Below are positions 22,974 to 32,283 of a stretch of 45,191 bases of DNA, in pieces. This stretch comes from Scatavimonas merdipullorum (GTDB taxonomy: Bacteria > Bacillota > Clostridia > Oscillospirales > Acutalibacteraceae). The notes under the pieces are model-generated. The model saw only the letters and a program-made list of their open reading frames with translations. It had not been told where the DNA came from and did not search any database. How positions within the stretch are numbered: the stretch's first letter is position 1; every line of letters begins with the position of its first letter. The stretch covers positions 1-45,191 of the forward strand of contig DVGH01000047.1 of NCBI GenBank assembly GCA_018712865.1, read 5' to 3'. A program made the translations under genes and the position numbers.

Positions 22974-24088
22974 CCATCCGCGAGCTTACTTTTTGTGGAT
23001 TTCGAAATTTAAAAGACGGTTGTATTCGGCCGTCTGAAGGAATGAATGTCATTTACGGCGATAATGCGCAGGGAAAGACCAATTTACTGGAATGTATTTG
23101 GATGTTTAACGGTGTGCGTTCCTTCAGGGGAGCAAAGGACAGCGAGCTGGTTTCTTTTCAAAACACATCTGCGACGGTTTCCGTTGCATTTTTTGCAGAA
23201 GAACGTATGCAAACTGCGCAAATACGGATTTTGCAAAATAAAAGAGAAGCCGTTTTAAACGGGGTAAAGAAAAATTCAACGGCGGAGCTCATTGGAAAAT
23301 GCACGTCTGTTGTTTTTTCGCCTGAGCATTTAACATTGGTGAAAAACGGCCCTTCAGAGAGAAGACGCTTTGTTGACGGTGCGCTGTGCAGGCTAAAGCC
23401 GCGCTATGCAGTTTTATTTACAAGATATCATAAAATATTAAACCAGAGAAACGCGCTTTTAAAGGATATACCGCGCCACAGGGAGCTTTCCGAAACGCTT
23501 TCCATATGGGATGAAAAGCTTGCGCAAACGGGTGCTTCCCTTTTGTATGAAAGATTTTCCTATATAGATTTTTTAAGGGAAAAAGCACGTACGTTCCATA
23601 TGGGAATTTCGGAAAAAAAAGAGGAGCTCTCTATTACCTATCAATCTGGGTGTAAAGTACAGCCGGGGGATTCTGTTGCACAGATGGAGGAAAAGCTTAT
23701 GCAATCCCTTTCTTTGGCTAAAAAAGAGGATATATATACAGGATGCACCAACTATGGTCCGCATAGGGATGATATAGAAATTTTGATCAATGGGATCAAG
23801 GCAAGAAATTTTGCTTCACAGGGGCAGCAAAGAAGCGCTGTTTTATCTTTAAAGCTGGCGGAAGCCGCCGTATTAAAAGAAAGAACACAGGAAAATCCTA
23901 TAATCCTTTTAGATGATGTTTTAAGCGAGCTGGATTTGTCCAGGCAGACGTACCTTTTAAATAAGCTGCAAGGATGGCAGGTTTTTATTACCTGCTGCGA
24001 CCGGTCTGCGGTGCAAAATTTGCAGGGGGGCTGTGCTTTTCATATCAGTGAAGGAGAAATAAAAAATATAACGGAGCACAGCGGGTGA
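22970..24088 (+). CDS. recF: DNA replication and repair protein RecF
   Basis: SMC-like ATPase that helps load RecA at gaps. The 372 residues show FRNLKDG, Walker A YGDNAQGKTNLLE (about 29-41), the signature ASQGQQRSAVLSLKLAEA, and Walker B ILLDDVLSELD. Start is a GTG overlapping the yaaA stop as GTGA. Confidence 0.96.
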   Translation: MTIRELTFCGFRNLKDGCIRPSEGMNVIYGDNAQGKTNLLECIWMFNGVRSFRGAKDSELVSFQNTSATVSVAFFAEERMQTAQIRILQNKREAVLNGVKKNSTAELIGKCTSVVFSPEHLTLVKNGPSERRRFVDGALCRLKPRYAVLFTRYHKILNQRNALLKDIPRHRELSETLSIWDEKLAQTGASLLYERFSYIDFLREKARTFHMGISEKKEELSITYQSGCKVQPGDSVAQMEEKLMQSLSLAKKEDIYTGCTNYGPHRDDIEILINGIKARNFASQGQQRSAVLSLKLAEAAVLKERTQENPIILLDDVLSELDLSRQTYLLNKLQGWQVFITCCDRSAVQNLQGGCAFHISEGEIKNITEHSG

Positions 24089-24094
24089 AAGTTT

Positions 24095-24382
24095 ATGTAT
24101 TTACATTTAGGACAGGACACGGTTATCCGAACAGGCGATATCATCGGCATTTTTGACTTGGATATCACCACGGTTTCAAAACATACAAGGGACTACTTGG
24201 CAAAGGCGGAAAAGAAAAGGCAGGTCGTTACAGTTTCGTATGAATTGCCAAAATCCTTTATTTTATGCAAAGACAAAAAAAGGGGGAAAACGGCTGTTTA
24301 TATAAGTCAGCTGTCCTCTGCAACGCTTTTAAAAAGAAAAAATATGCAAAAAGATAGAGCTTTTATTGAAAAGGAGTCCTGA
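24095..24382 (+). CDS. remB: RemB/YaaB-like DUF370 regulator
   Basis: A 95-residue protein with the DUF370 sequence MYLHLGQDTVIRTGDIIGIFDL and the closing TAVYISQLSSATLLKR. The B. subtilis homolog (RemB, next to gyrB) supports expression of biofilm matrix genes; whether that holds here is unknown. It follows recF by 6 bases; GGGTGAAAG lies ahead of the ATG. Confidence 0.88.
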   Translation: MYLHLGQDTVIRTGDIIGIFDLDITTVSKHTRDYLAKAEKKRQVVTVSYELPKSFILCKDKKRGKTAVYISQLSSATLLKRKNMQKDRAFIEKES

Positions 24383-24415
24383 AAAACAGGTTTTTAAAAA
24401 GGTGGGAAATGGTAT

Positions 24416-24952
24416 ATGAGAAATTTGCAATGCCCGTATTGTGGAAAAAAGGTATCTTATATATCGGCTTTTTTAGAAAAAAGCGAAGGGGAGCATACCT
24501 GTAAGAAGTGCGGAAGAAATTCTACCATCTATTTTCGGAAAGCAATACGCGGTGCCATTTTGGCAACCATTCTGATTGCGGTCGGTATTTTAATTGCATG
24601 GTTACTGGTTGGAAAAAAGGATCAGCTTTGGGGGATGCTCTGGGTGTTGATCCCCTTTATTATATTTTACCTGTGTACCCCTCTTTTCTTCCGTTTGGTT
24701 CCGCTAAAGGTTCATACAGCAGGGCAGACAGATAAAAAAATAACAAAAAAGAGGATATATAGGCCTACTGTACCAACTGCCGCAAGCGGATCGACAAGAG
24801 TTATGCCAAGGGTGTCAAATATAGGAGGGGAATATATTTTTTTAGACGAAGAAAAAATGGAAGATACCTCTACAAAGATTATTCCAACCATAAAAGAAAA
24901 CCAGGAGGAAGAATATCTGGATATTTCTTCTTATACTGATCGAAAACTGTAA
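24416..24952 (+). CDS. Zinc-ribbon two-helix membrane protein
   Basis: I do not recognise a named family. The 178 residues start with a zinc ribbon (CPYCGKK, CKKCGRN; Cys at about 6, 9, 29, 32), followed by two hydrophobic helices (about 46-66 and 72-95), then a charged, acidic soluble tail of about 80 residues. GGTGGGAAA precedes the ATG. It lies 33 bases after remB and 16 bases before a smaller protein of the same design, suggesting duplication. The ribbon should face the cytosol by the positive-inside rule (inferred). Confidence 0.7.
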   Translation: MRNLQCPYCGKKVSYISAFLEKSEGEHTCKKCGRNSTIYFRKAIRGAILATILIAVGILIAWLLVGKKDQLWGMLWVLIPFIIFYLCTPLFFRLVPLKVHTAGQTDKKITKKRIYRPTVPTAASGSTRVMPRVSNIGGEYIFLDEEKMEDTSTKIIPTIKENQEEEYLDISSYTDRKL

Positions 24953-24968
24953 AGAAAGGGAAGACGGC

Positions 24969-25313
24969 ATGTTAAAGCTTCCGGTCTGTCCGTATTGTCA
25001 TGCGGTCTATCACTATAAAACTGTAAGAGACACGGTCAAGCAAAAAGAAATGACCTGCCATAACTGTAAAAAAACATTTTCGATTTCCTATAAAAAGGGT
25101 CGGTTTGTTTTGCTTTTGGTTGTATCTGTTTTTTTGGTTGGCCTGAATCTTTTTTTGCTTAATATTTTAGAAAACATTACAATATGGGGATGTCTGGCCG
25201 TTACAGTTGTATTTGTTTTGATCGCTATGCTTCTTTTCCCTTATACGGTCCGCTATAAAAAAATGCAGAAAGGACAAAAAAATAGGGAAACAAAGAAAAA
25301 TAAAAGAGCTTGA
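24969..25313 (+). CDS. Small zinc-ribbon two-helix membrane protein
   Basis: A 114-residue protein with CPYCHAV and CHNCKKTF as zinc-ribbon halves (Cys about 7, 10, 31, 34), two helices (about 47-66 and 74-93) and a Lys-rich C-terminal tail. It has the same layout as the preceding gene but lacks its acidic tail. GGGAAGACGGC precedes the ATG. It ends 18 bases before gyrB. Function unknown; location next to gyrase genes may reflect only origin proximity. Confidence 0.7.
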   Translation: MLKLPVCPYCHAVYHYKTVRDTVKQKEMTCHNCKKTFSISYKKGRFVLLLVVSVFLVGLNLFLLNILENITIWGCLAVTVVFVLIAMLLFPYTVRYKKMQKGQKNRETKKNKRA

Positions 25314-25331
25314 TTGTAGGAGGTCTTTTTC

Positions 25332-27275
25332 TTGGATACAAATATAGAGATTACAAAAACCGACAATACCTATGGTGCCGATGAAATACAGGTACTGGAG
25401 GGTCTGGAAGCTGTAAGAAAGCGCCCGGGAATGTATATTGGGTCGACAGGTCCAAGGGGATTGCACCATCTTGTATACGAAATTGTCGACAACGCAATCG
25501 ACGAAGCCCTTGCCGGGTATTGTACAAAAATAGACGTAAGCATTTTACCAGGGAATATTATACGGGTATATGACAATGGCAGAGGAATCCCGGTTGGGAT
25601 CAACCATAAAATGGGAATCCCCGCCGTTACAGTTGTATTTACCGTGCTGCACGCGGGCGGAAAGTTTGGCGGCGGCGGGTATAAGGTATCCGGCGGATTA
25701 CACGGCGTGGGTGCTTCTGTTGTAAACGCACTTTCCGAATGGCTGGAAGTAAAGGTTTGTGATGGGGAAAATATTTATCATCAGCGATATGAAAGAGGAA
25801 ATATCGTTTCAGACCTTGAAATTGTAGGAAAAGGCACACAAAAGGGTACGGAAGTTATCTTTAAGGCAGACAGGCAAATTTTTACGGAAACAGACGAATA
25901 TGATTTTCAGGTCTTGGAAACGCGCCTGCGTGAACAGGCTTTTTTAAATGCAGGCATCCATATTGAGCTTCGTGACGAACGCGACTGTGAAAATATCAGG
26001 CAGAGTAATTTCCTTTATGAAGGCGGCGTAGCAAGCTTTGTGGAATATATCCATAAAAAGAAATCGCTGGATCTGGTGCATCCGGAAGTGATCTATTTTT
26101 CTACCTCTGCACCGGACGATACGTCTGCTGTTGAAATTGCTATGCAGTATAATGAAAGCTATAACGAGTGTATTCTTTCTTTTGCAAATAATATTCATAC
26201 GACAGACGGCGGTACGCATGAAGAAGGCTTTAAGCGTGCGCTGACAAGGGTTATGAACGATTATGCAAGAAAGTTTAATATCATTAAGGAAAACGATAAA
26301 AGCTTAACAGGTGAGGACGTAAGAGAAGGCCTTACAGCTGTGATCAGCGTCAGGCTGAAGGAAGCACAATTTGAAGGGCAGACAAAGGCAAAGCTGGGCA
26401 ATACGGAAATCCGTACGATGGTTGACAAGCTTGTCAGTGAAAAGTTAAAAACCTATCTGGAAGAAAATCCTGCGACCGCCAAAGCAATTTTTGAAAAGGC
26501 GCTGGCGGCCTCCAGGGCCAGGGAAGCGGCAAGAAAGGCAAAGGATCTTGTCAGAAGAAAATCTGCCATGGAGTCGGCTGCATTGCCGGGAAAACTTGCC
26601 GACTGCCAATCCAGAAACCCGGAAGAAACAGAAATTTATATTGTAGAAGGTGATTCTGCCGGCGGCTCCGCAAAAGGCGGAAGGGACAGGCGCTTTCAGG
26701 CAATTTTACCGCTTTGGGGAAAAATGCTCAATGTAGAAAAAGCGCGTTTGGATAAAGTATATGGAAACGACAAGCTAATGCCGGTTATAACGGCGCTTGG
26801 CTGTGGAATTGGGGAAGAGTTTGATTTAAGCAAATTACGTTACGGAAAGGTAATTATTATGGCGGACGCAGACGTGGACGGTTCGCATATCCGGACGTTG
26901 CTGTTGACGTTCTTTTTCCGCTTTATGCGGCCGCTTGTGGAAGGTGGGCACGTGTATATTGCGCAACCGCCGCTTTACAGGATTACAAAGGGCAAGGAGC
27001 ATCTGTATGCATATACAGATACAGAGAGAGACGCCATTTTAAAATCCATAGAGGGAAAAACCGATGTTCAGCGTTATAAAGGTCTTGGTGAAATGGACTC
27101 AGAACAGCTTTGGGAAACCACCATGAATCCGGAAACAAGGATTATGCTGCGTGTAGATTTGACAGACGCCGCCGCCGCGGATGAAATTTTCACCATTTTG
27201 ATGGGCGATAAGGTAGAGCCAAGACGTGAATTTATAGAGAAAAACGCAAAATATGTACAAAATTTGGATATTTAA
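25332..27275 (+). CDS. gyrB: DNA gyrase subunit B
   Basis: ATPase and TOPRIM subunit of gyrase. The 647 residues show the GHKL ATPase (EIVDNAIDEALAG, VYDNGRGIPVG, GGKFGGGGYKVSGGLHGVG), the transducer, and the TOPRIM core with EGDSAGGSAKGGRDR and MADADVDGSHIRTLLL. The QRDR reads LPLWGKMLN, a Trp where Bacillus has Arg. Start is TTG 25332; TAGGAGG lies 9 bases before it and no ATG is available nearby. Confidence 0.97.
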   Translation: MDTNIEITKTDNTYGADEIQVLEGLEAVRKRPGMYIGSTGPRGLHHLVYEIVDNAIDEALAGYCTKIDVSILPGNIIRVYDNGRGIPVGINHKMGIPAVTVVFTVLHAGGKFGGGGYKVSGGLHGVGASVVNALSEWLEVKVCDGENIYHQRYERGNIVSDLEIVGKGTQKGTEVIFKADRQIFTETDEYDFQVLETRLREQAFLNAGIHIELRDERDCENIRQSNFLYEGGVASFVEYIHKKKSLDLVHPEVIYFSTSAPDDTSAVEIAMQYNESYNECILSFANNIHTTDGGTHEEGFKRALTRVMNDYARKFNIIKENDKSLTGEDVREGLTAVISVRLKEAQFEGQTKAKLGNTEIRTMVDKLVSEKLKTYLEENPATAKAIFEKALAASRAREAARKAKDLVRRKSAMESAALPGKLADCQSRNPEETEIYIVEGDSAGGSAKGGRDRRFQAILPLWGKMLNVEKARLDKVYGNDKLMPVITALGCGIGEEFDLSKLRYGKVIIMADADVDGSHIRTLLLTFFFRFMRPLVEGGHVYIAQPPLYRITKGKEHLYAYTDTERDAILKSIEGKTDVQRYKGLGEMDSEQLWETTMNPETRIMLRVDLTDAAAADEIFTILMGDKVEPRREFIEKNAKYVQNLDI

Positions 27276-27310
27276 ACGGCGCTTTGATCGAAGATAGGGA
27301 AGTGAAGCAG

Positions 27311-27913
27311 ATGGACAACGCAGTCGACGAGATTTTAAAACAGGCAAGAGATCTGTCACAGCAGGTGCAGCAAACACCGCACAGGCAGGAAAACACCGAA
27401 AAAGAAGCGCAGCAGTTTTTTTTGGAAGAGGTTTCCTATGCATTAACACAGCAGGAGGCCTACCTTTGCTTAAAGAAAGCCGGTATTTTTAAAACGTCGG
27501 GGAAAAGGGCGATTGTTTATACGATTTTAATGATCATCGCGGCTGCGGGCTTTTTTGTTTCTTTCCTGGTCGGGCAGAACGTCAACTGGCTTGTTTTTGC
27601 CATAATATCGCTTTTGATTATTGCGGTGATTTGGCTGGTTCCCTATTTTCAGTTAAAACGCCTGGCAAAGGAAAATGCGAAGGGAAATGTGATCAAAGCG
27701 AAAATTACAGAAGAAAAAATCACCATTATCGGCAACGATTCCTCCTGGAAAATACCGCTGGACCAGACAAGCCGTTTATCACAGGGCGACGGCCTTTTGG
27801 TGTTTCATACGCAGAACAAACAGCTCTTTGCAATTCCGGAACGGGCAATCCGTCCCGAAAATCTGCAAAAGGTTAAGAGTCTGGTACAAAAGGGTACACG
27901 CCCTTATCAGTAA
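27311..27913 (+). CDS. YcxB-like two-helix membrane protein (first of three)
   Basis: A 200-residue membrane protein of unknown function. About 70 soluble residues rich in Gln/Glu precede two helices (about 76-96 and 98-117), and the C-terminal part (ITIIGNDSSWKIPLDQTSRLS, LLVFHTQNKQLFAIPERAI) resembles YcxB-like domains, which form a PH-like fold. I choose ATG 27311 with AGGGAAG upstream over TTG 27284. It lies 35 bases after gyrB. Confidence 0.6.
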   Translation: MDNAVDEILKQARDLSQQVQQTPHRQENTEKEAQQFFLEEVSYALTQQEAYLCLKKAGIFKTSGKRAIVYTILMIIAAAGFFVSFLVGQNVNWLVFAIISLLIIAVIWLVPYFQLKRLAKENAKGNVIKAKITEEKITIIGNDSSWKIPLDQTSRLSQGDGLLVFHTQNKQLFAIPERAIRPENLQKVKSLVQKGTRPYQ

Positions 27914-27945
27914 AGCGAAAAGTAGATAGACAGGAGGAAATAGGA

Positions 27946-28365
27946 TTGATTACGGAAAGCAAAATTACGGTCCGCTATGCAGAAACAGATAAAATGGGGA
28001 TCGTGCATCACAGCGTATATGCCGTTTGGTTTGAAGTCGGCAGGACAGATTTTATCAAACAAGCCGGTATGCCTTATAGCGTAATGGAGCAGCAGGGTGT
28101 GATGACGCCGCTTTCCGGCTTAACCTGCCAGTTTTATCTGCCGGCATATTATGAAGACGAGCTGATTGTGGAAACATCCGTTTCAAAAATTACTGCTGCG
28201 CGGATTATCTTTGCATACAAAGTAAAAAGACAGAAAGACCAGGCGCTTTTGGCAACGGGAAGCACATCCCATGGCTTTGTAAGCGCAAAAACCTTCCGGC
28301 CTATCAACGGGAAAAAAGCGCTTCCAGAAATTTATCGGGCGCTTAGCAGCGGGATTGAGGAATAA
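27946..28365 (+). CDS. Acyl-CoA thioesterase, 4HBT/YbgC type
   Basis: A 139-residue hot-dog-fold thioesterase. TVRYAETDKMGIVHHSVYAVWFEVGRTDF is the 4HBT/YbgC signature, with the catalytic Asp in AETD. It should hydrolyse acyl-CoA; the acyl group is unknown. Start is TTG 27946, with AGGAGG 9 bases upstream. It interrupts a run of membrane proteins between gyrB and gyrA. Confidence 0.88.
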   Translation: MITESKITVRYAETDKMGIVHHSVYAVWFEVGRTDFIKQAGMPYSVMEQQGVMTPLSGLTCQFYLPAYYEDELIVETSVSKITAARIIFAYKVKRQKDQALLATGSTSHGFVSAKTFRPINGKKALPEIYRALSSGIEE

Positions 28366-28369
28366 ATCG

Positions 28370-28957
28370 ATGTATATAGAAGACACGGGTACTCCTTTTG
28401 TGAGGATAGAGGGACAGGTTCTAAAAGAAGAAACCTGCATGCTGGCAAATCAATCTGTACAAAAGAGCACCGGGAAAAACAGGCTTCGATTTTTGGTTGC
28501 AGCCGTTGCAGTTGTTTTGCTGGCAGCCGCGCTTGTCCGGCTTGCACAGCTGGTGGCCGACAGCGGGTTTTTGGCTATAGCCCAGCAGCTTACGGCCGTT
28601 TTGTTTTTCTTTTTGGTGTTTATGCTGTTTGCGTTTGTCTCTGTAAGGGAAGAAGAAAGCGCGGTTAAGAAAAGCTATGTGACAAACCCTTTTGTAAAAC
28701 AGGAATATACCTTGTCCTTTTATAAAGAGTTTTTTCTTTTTGAAAGTGAACATGAAAAAAGAAAGCTGTCCAGAACAGATATAAAAAAGTGCATAGAAAG
28801 CCAAAGTTTGTTTATTTTACTTTCAAAATCAGGACATATGTATATAGTGGACAAAGCCTTTTGCAAAAAACAACAGATCGCAGCGCTGCATGCGTATTTT
28901 AAAAATACCTATGTGCGCGGCTTTGTTGAGGTAAAGCCATGGAACAAAAGAAAATAG
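28370..28957 (+). CDS. YcxB-like two-helix membrane protein (second of three)
   Basis: A 195-residue protein with two helices at about 42-62 and 70-93 and a C-terminal domain (FFLFESEHEKRKLSRTDIKK, LFILLSKSGHMYIVDKAF) of the same YcxB-like style as its neighbours. Start ATG 28370, with GAGGA in the end of the thioesterase gene. Its 3' end overlaps the next gene by 19 bases. Function unknown. Confidence 0.62.
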   Translation: MYIEDTGTPFVRIEGQVLKEETCMLANQSVQKSTGKNRLRFLVAAVAVVLLAAALVRLAQLVADSGFLAIAQQLTAVLFFFLVFMLFAFVSVREEESAVKKSYVTNPFVKQEYTLSFYKEFFLFESEHEKRKLSRTDIKKCIESQSLFILLSKSGHMYIVDKAFCKKQQIAALHAYFKNTYVRGFVEVKPWNKRK

Positions 28958-29478
28958 AGGTAAGCTACCTGCTTGATAAAAAAGAATATGTGGAAAAAAG
29001 CCTGCTACTCCAGCAGCAAGCCAGAAAAAAATGGATTACGGCGCTTTGTGCAGCGGCGGGCGTGTTTTTTATATTGCAGGCATTTTTCCAAATGATCCAG
29101 CAGGCAGATCTGGTTTACAGCATTCTTTCCGTTTTGCTCGGCTTAATGATTGCTGTATTTTATGATTTTTTTATCCTTCGTGTTTTTGCCAAAAAAAGCG
29201 CGGAAAACGATTATGAAGTCCATAAGGAAAAGCGGCCTTCCTACAGGCTTACAATTGAAGGAACGCAGCTTGCTTTGCAATCTGATAAGTATGAGCTTTG
29301 TACGGAAGCTGCGCAATTGTGGAAATGTGTGGAAACAAATCTGCAGTTTTTATGCTTTACCGGGTATGGGCAGGCGTTTTCTATCCCCAAGCGTGTATTA
29401 ACGCAGCAGCAAATCCAGGAATTGCATGCGCTTTTTGTGCAGCAGCTGCCGCAGGGAGGATATATAGGCGGCCGGTAG
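28939..29478 (+). CDS. YcxB-like two-helix membrane protein (third of three)
   Basis: A 179-residue protein: 30 soluble residues (KIEVSYLLDKKEYVEKSLLL), two helices (about 33-53 and 60-81), then a YcxB-like C-terminal half (YRLTIEGTQLALQSDKYELC, AAQLWKCVETNLQFLCFTGY, AFSIPKRVLT). It is the clearest YcxB-type member of the three. The start overlaps the previous gene by 19 bases. GAGGTAAAGCC lies ahead of the ATG. Confidence 0.68.
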   Translation: MEQKKIEVSYLLDKKEYVEKSLLLQQQARKKWITALCAAAGVFFILQAFFQMIQQADLVYSILSVLLGLMIAVFYDFFILRVFAKKSAENDYEVHKEKRPSYRLTIEGTQLALQSDKYELCTEAAQLWKCVETNLQFLCFTGYGQAFSIPKRVLTQQQIQELHALFVQQLPQGGYIGGR

Positions 29479-29552
29479 GCAAAAACGATATAAAACAAAA
29501 TGCAATATACAGCGGGCTTTTAGACCGCGTAGGATAAAGAGGGTGTCTTTCA

Positions 29553-32060
29553 TTGGATAACAGAGAAAACAACGAGCTTATGCATGCGCAGCAAAAAATT
29601 ATAGACGTCGATATCAATAACGAAATGCAAAAATCCTTTATGGAATATTCCATGTCTGTTATTGTGTCGCGTGCGCTGCCGGACGTCCGCGACGGACTTA
29701 AACCCGTACACAGGCGGATTCTTTATACCATGTATGAAAAAGGGCTGGGGCCTGAAAAACCATACAGAAAATGTGCAGATACGGTTGGTGCCGTTTTGGG
29801 CAGCTACCATCCGCATGGTGATGCGTCTGTTTACGACGCGCTGGTGCGCCTGGCGCAGGATTTTTCCATGCGCTATATGCTGGTGGACGGGCATGGAAAT
29901 TTTGGATCTGTCGACGGGGACCCTCCCGCAGCTTACCGTTATACGGAAGCGAAGATGAGCAAAATGGCGGTCGAAATGCTCACAGATATAGATAAGGAAA
30001 CCGTCGATTTCATGCCCAATTTTGACGACAGGCTAAAAGAACCCACGGTTTTGCCGTCGCGTTTTCCAAACCTGCTTGTAAATGGCTCAAGCGGGATTGC
30101 TGTCGGTATGGCGACAAATATCCCCCCGCACAACATGGGAGAGGTCATTGACGCCATATGCTGCCTGATTGATAATCCCGACGCGCGCCTGGAAGATTTA
30201 ATGCAGCATATCCAGGGACCGGACTTCCCCACGGGAGCGCTGATCATGGGAAGAAGCGGGATCCGCGCCGCTTATGCCACAGGGCGCGGGAAAATTATTG
30301 TGCGCGCGCGTGCAGAGATTGTGGAACAGAAGAACGGGCGGTTTAAAATTATTGTTACAGAGCTCCCCTACCAGGTCAATAAGGCGCGCCTGGTGGAAAG
30401 TATTGCAAACCTTGTAAAAGACAAGCGCATTGAAGGAATATCCAATGTGGAGGACCATTCCGACCGCGCGGGAATGCATATAGAGATCGATATAAAGCGC
30501 GACGCCTCGCCGCAGATTGTTTTAAACCAGCTGTATTCCTATTCGCAGATGCAGGTTACGTTTGGCGTAATTATGCTTGCAATTGTGGATGGTGAGCCAA
30601 AGGTGCTTACGCTGCACGACATGCTGCAGCATTACATAGATTTCCAGCAGAGCGTTATAACACGCAGAACCGTTTACGATTTGCGCAAGGCAGAGGAACG
30701 CGCGCATATTCTGGAAGGGCTTAAGATTGCAATTGACGCAATCGACGAGGTCATTTCCATTATTCGCAGCTCTAAAGATCAAAGCACGGCCAGGCAGCGG
30801 CTTTCTGAGCGGTTTGGGCTGGATGATGTGCAAACACAGGCCATTGTACAAATGCGGCTAGGGCAGTTGACCGGTATGGAACGCAGCAAGGTGGAGGAAG
30901 AGCTGCTTTCACTGGAACAGAAAATAGCCGATTATAAGGATATTTTGGCAGACCCACACAGGCAGCTGCAGATTATTAAAGAAGAAATTACGGCAATCCG
31001 CAATAAATATGCGGATCCAAGGCGGACAGAGATCATGGCCGTAAGCGGAGAGGTTGACATTGAGGATTTGATTCCGCATGAGGAATGTGTGCTTACGCTG
31101 ACAGATTTTGGCTATGTAAAGCGTCTTGCTGTAGATACCTACCATACCCAGCGGCGCGGAGGAAAGGGCGTTTCTGCTATGTCGCGCAGAGAAGAAGACG
31201 TTGCAAGCGAAATGTTTATTATCAACAGTCACGATTATGTGCTGTTTTTTACCAATACAGGCCGGGTATACAGGCTGAAATGCTACGAAATCCCAGAGGG
31301 AAGCCGCACTTCAAAGGGGATGAACATTGCAAATCTGCTGCCGATCAGTGGGGAAGAGAAGGTCACTTCCATGATCCGCGTGCCCAAATTTGAAGAAGGC
31401 AAATATTTGATCATGGTTACAAGAAAGGGCCTTGTCAAGCGCATTGCGCTCAACGCATATAACACGGCCAGAAAAGGCGGCATTATTGCGCTGGAGCTTA
31501 ACGAAGGGGACGAGCTTGCCTGGGTGCGCATGACAGATGGCAGCGCACAGATGCTTGTAGCAACCAGAAAGGGCATGGCAATCCGCTTTAAAGAAACAGA
31601 CGTGCGTCCCATGGGTAGAGGGGCCAGAGGTGTAAAGGCTATTACGCTGCAGGAGGACGACGAAGTTATAGGCATGTCCACCATCCGCGAAGGGGCTTTT
31701 GTGCTTACCGTTTCGGAAACCGGCTATGGAAGGCTTTCCAACATCAGCGACTACAGACTGCAGACAAGAGGCGGCAAGGGGCTTATAAACTATCATGTAC
31801 AAAAATACGGCGACGTTGCGGCGATCAAGGTTGTGGATCTGGACGACGACATCATTATTATATCGGACGACGGCATTATCATCCGTATACAGGCAGATTC
31901 CATCCGGCTGTGCGCAAGGCCCAGCAAGGGTGTGGTTGTTATGAAGGTAAAGGACGGAAGTAAGGTCGTCACACTTGCCAGGGCACAGCATGAAGAGCAG
32001 GAAAGCGAAGAAGAGCCGATGCCTGAGGAACAGCCGGCGCAGGAGGCTGTGCAGGAATAA
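29553..32060 (+). CDS. gyrA: DNA gyrase subunit A
   Basis: DNA-cleaving subunit of gyrase, 835 residues. The winged-helix/tower core holds the catalytic Arg-Tyr pair (YRYTEAKM, about R129-Y130); the QRDR reads GSYHPHGDASVYDALV (83-98). The position equal to E. coli Ser83 is Ala (A91) and Asp87 is kept (D95). The C-terminal beta-pinwheel has six-blade repeats, including the GyrA box QRRGGKG, and ends in an acidic tail (EEQESEEEPMPEEQPAQE). Start is TTG 29553 with AGAGGGTG upstream; ATG 29580 is the alternative. The gene precedes two hairpins. Confidence 0.97.
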   Translation: MDNRENNELMHAQQKIIDVDINNEMQKSFMEYSMSVIVSRALPDVRDGLKPVHRRILYTMYEKGLGPEKPYRKCADTVGAVLGSYHPHGDASVYDALVRLAQDFSMRYMLVDGHGNFGSVDGDPPAAYRYTEAKMSKMAVEMLTDIDKETVDFMPNFDDRLKEPTVLPSRFPNLLVNGSSGIAVGMATNIPPHNMGEVIDAICCLIDNPDARLEDLMQHIQGPDFPTGALIMGRSGIRAAYATGRGKIIVRARAEIVEQKNGRFKIIVTELPYQVNKARLVESIANLVKDKRIEGISNVEDHSDRAGMHIEIDIKRDASPQIVLNQLYSYSQMQVTFGVIMLAIVDGEPKVLTLHDMLQHYIDFQQSVITRRTVYDLRKAEERAHILEGLKIAIDAIDEVISIIRSSKDQSTARQRLSERFGLDDVQTQAIVQMRLGQLTGMERSKVEEELLSLEQKIADYKDILADPHRQLQIIKEEITAIRNKYADPRRTEIMAVSGEVDIEDLIPHEECVLTLTDFGYVKRLAVDTYHTQRRGGKGVSAMSRREEDVASEMFIINSHDYVLFFTNTGRVYRLKCYEIPEGSRTSKGMNIANLLPISGEEKVTSMIRVPKFEEGKYLIMVTRKGLVKRIALNAYNTARKGGIIALELNEGDELAWVRMTDGSAQMLVATRKGMAIRFKETDVRPMGRGARGVKAITLQEDDEVIGMSTIREGAFVLTVSETGYGRLSNISDYRLQTRGGKGLINYHVQKYGDVAAIKVVDLDDDIIIISDDGIIIRIQADSIRLCARPSKGVVVMKVKDGSKVVTLARAQHEEQESEEEPMPEEQPAQEAVQE

Positions 32061-32170
32061 ATAAAAGAAGGCGTTTGTAAATTTCAAAAAAGCCTTATAA
32101 AAGGGAAATTTTGCATAGGCTGTGTTAAATTGCAGCAACTGCTGTATTTTACCTGTGCACCCCAAAAAGA

Positions 32171-32249
32171 AGAAGGCCCCCCGGCTTAAACCCGCCGGGG
32201 GCCTTCTATCATACCAAAACAGGGCAGGATGATTTCCTGCCCTGTTTTT
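32171..32249. terminator. Double hairpin terminator between gyrA and the convergent DUF4340 operon
   Basis: First hairpin: AGAAGGCCCCC...GGC (32171-32185) with GCCGGGGGCCTTCT (32194-32207), one bulge. Second: AAAACAGGGCAGGA (32216-32229) with TCCTGCCCTGTTTT (32235-32248), flanked by A and T runs so it works in both directions. The 110 bases before it show nothing else. Confidence 0.85.
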
Positions 32250-32283
32250 AAAAGCTTTTATTTACCCTATAATAGAAGAAATC

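Noticed and set aside
31311..32165. 284-residue minus-strand frame opposite the gyrA 3' end
   Set aside because: It reads opposite clear GyrA pinwheel repeats, with no ribosome-binding site or family motif.
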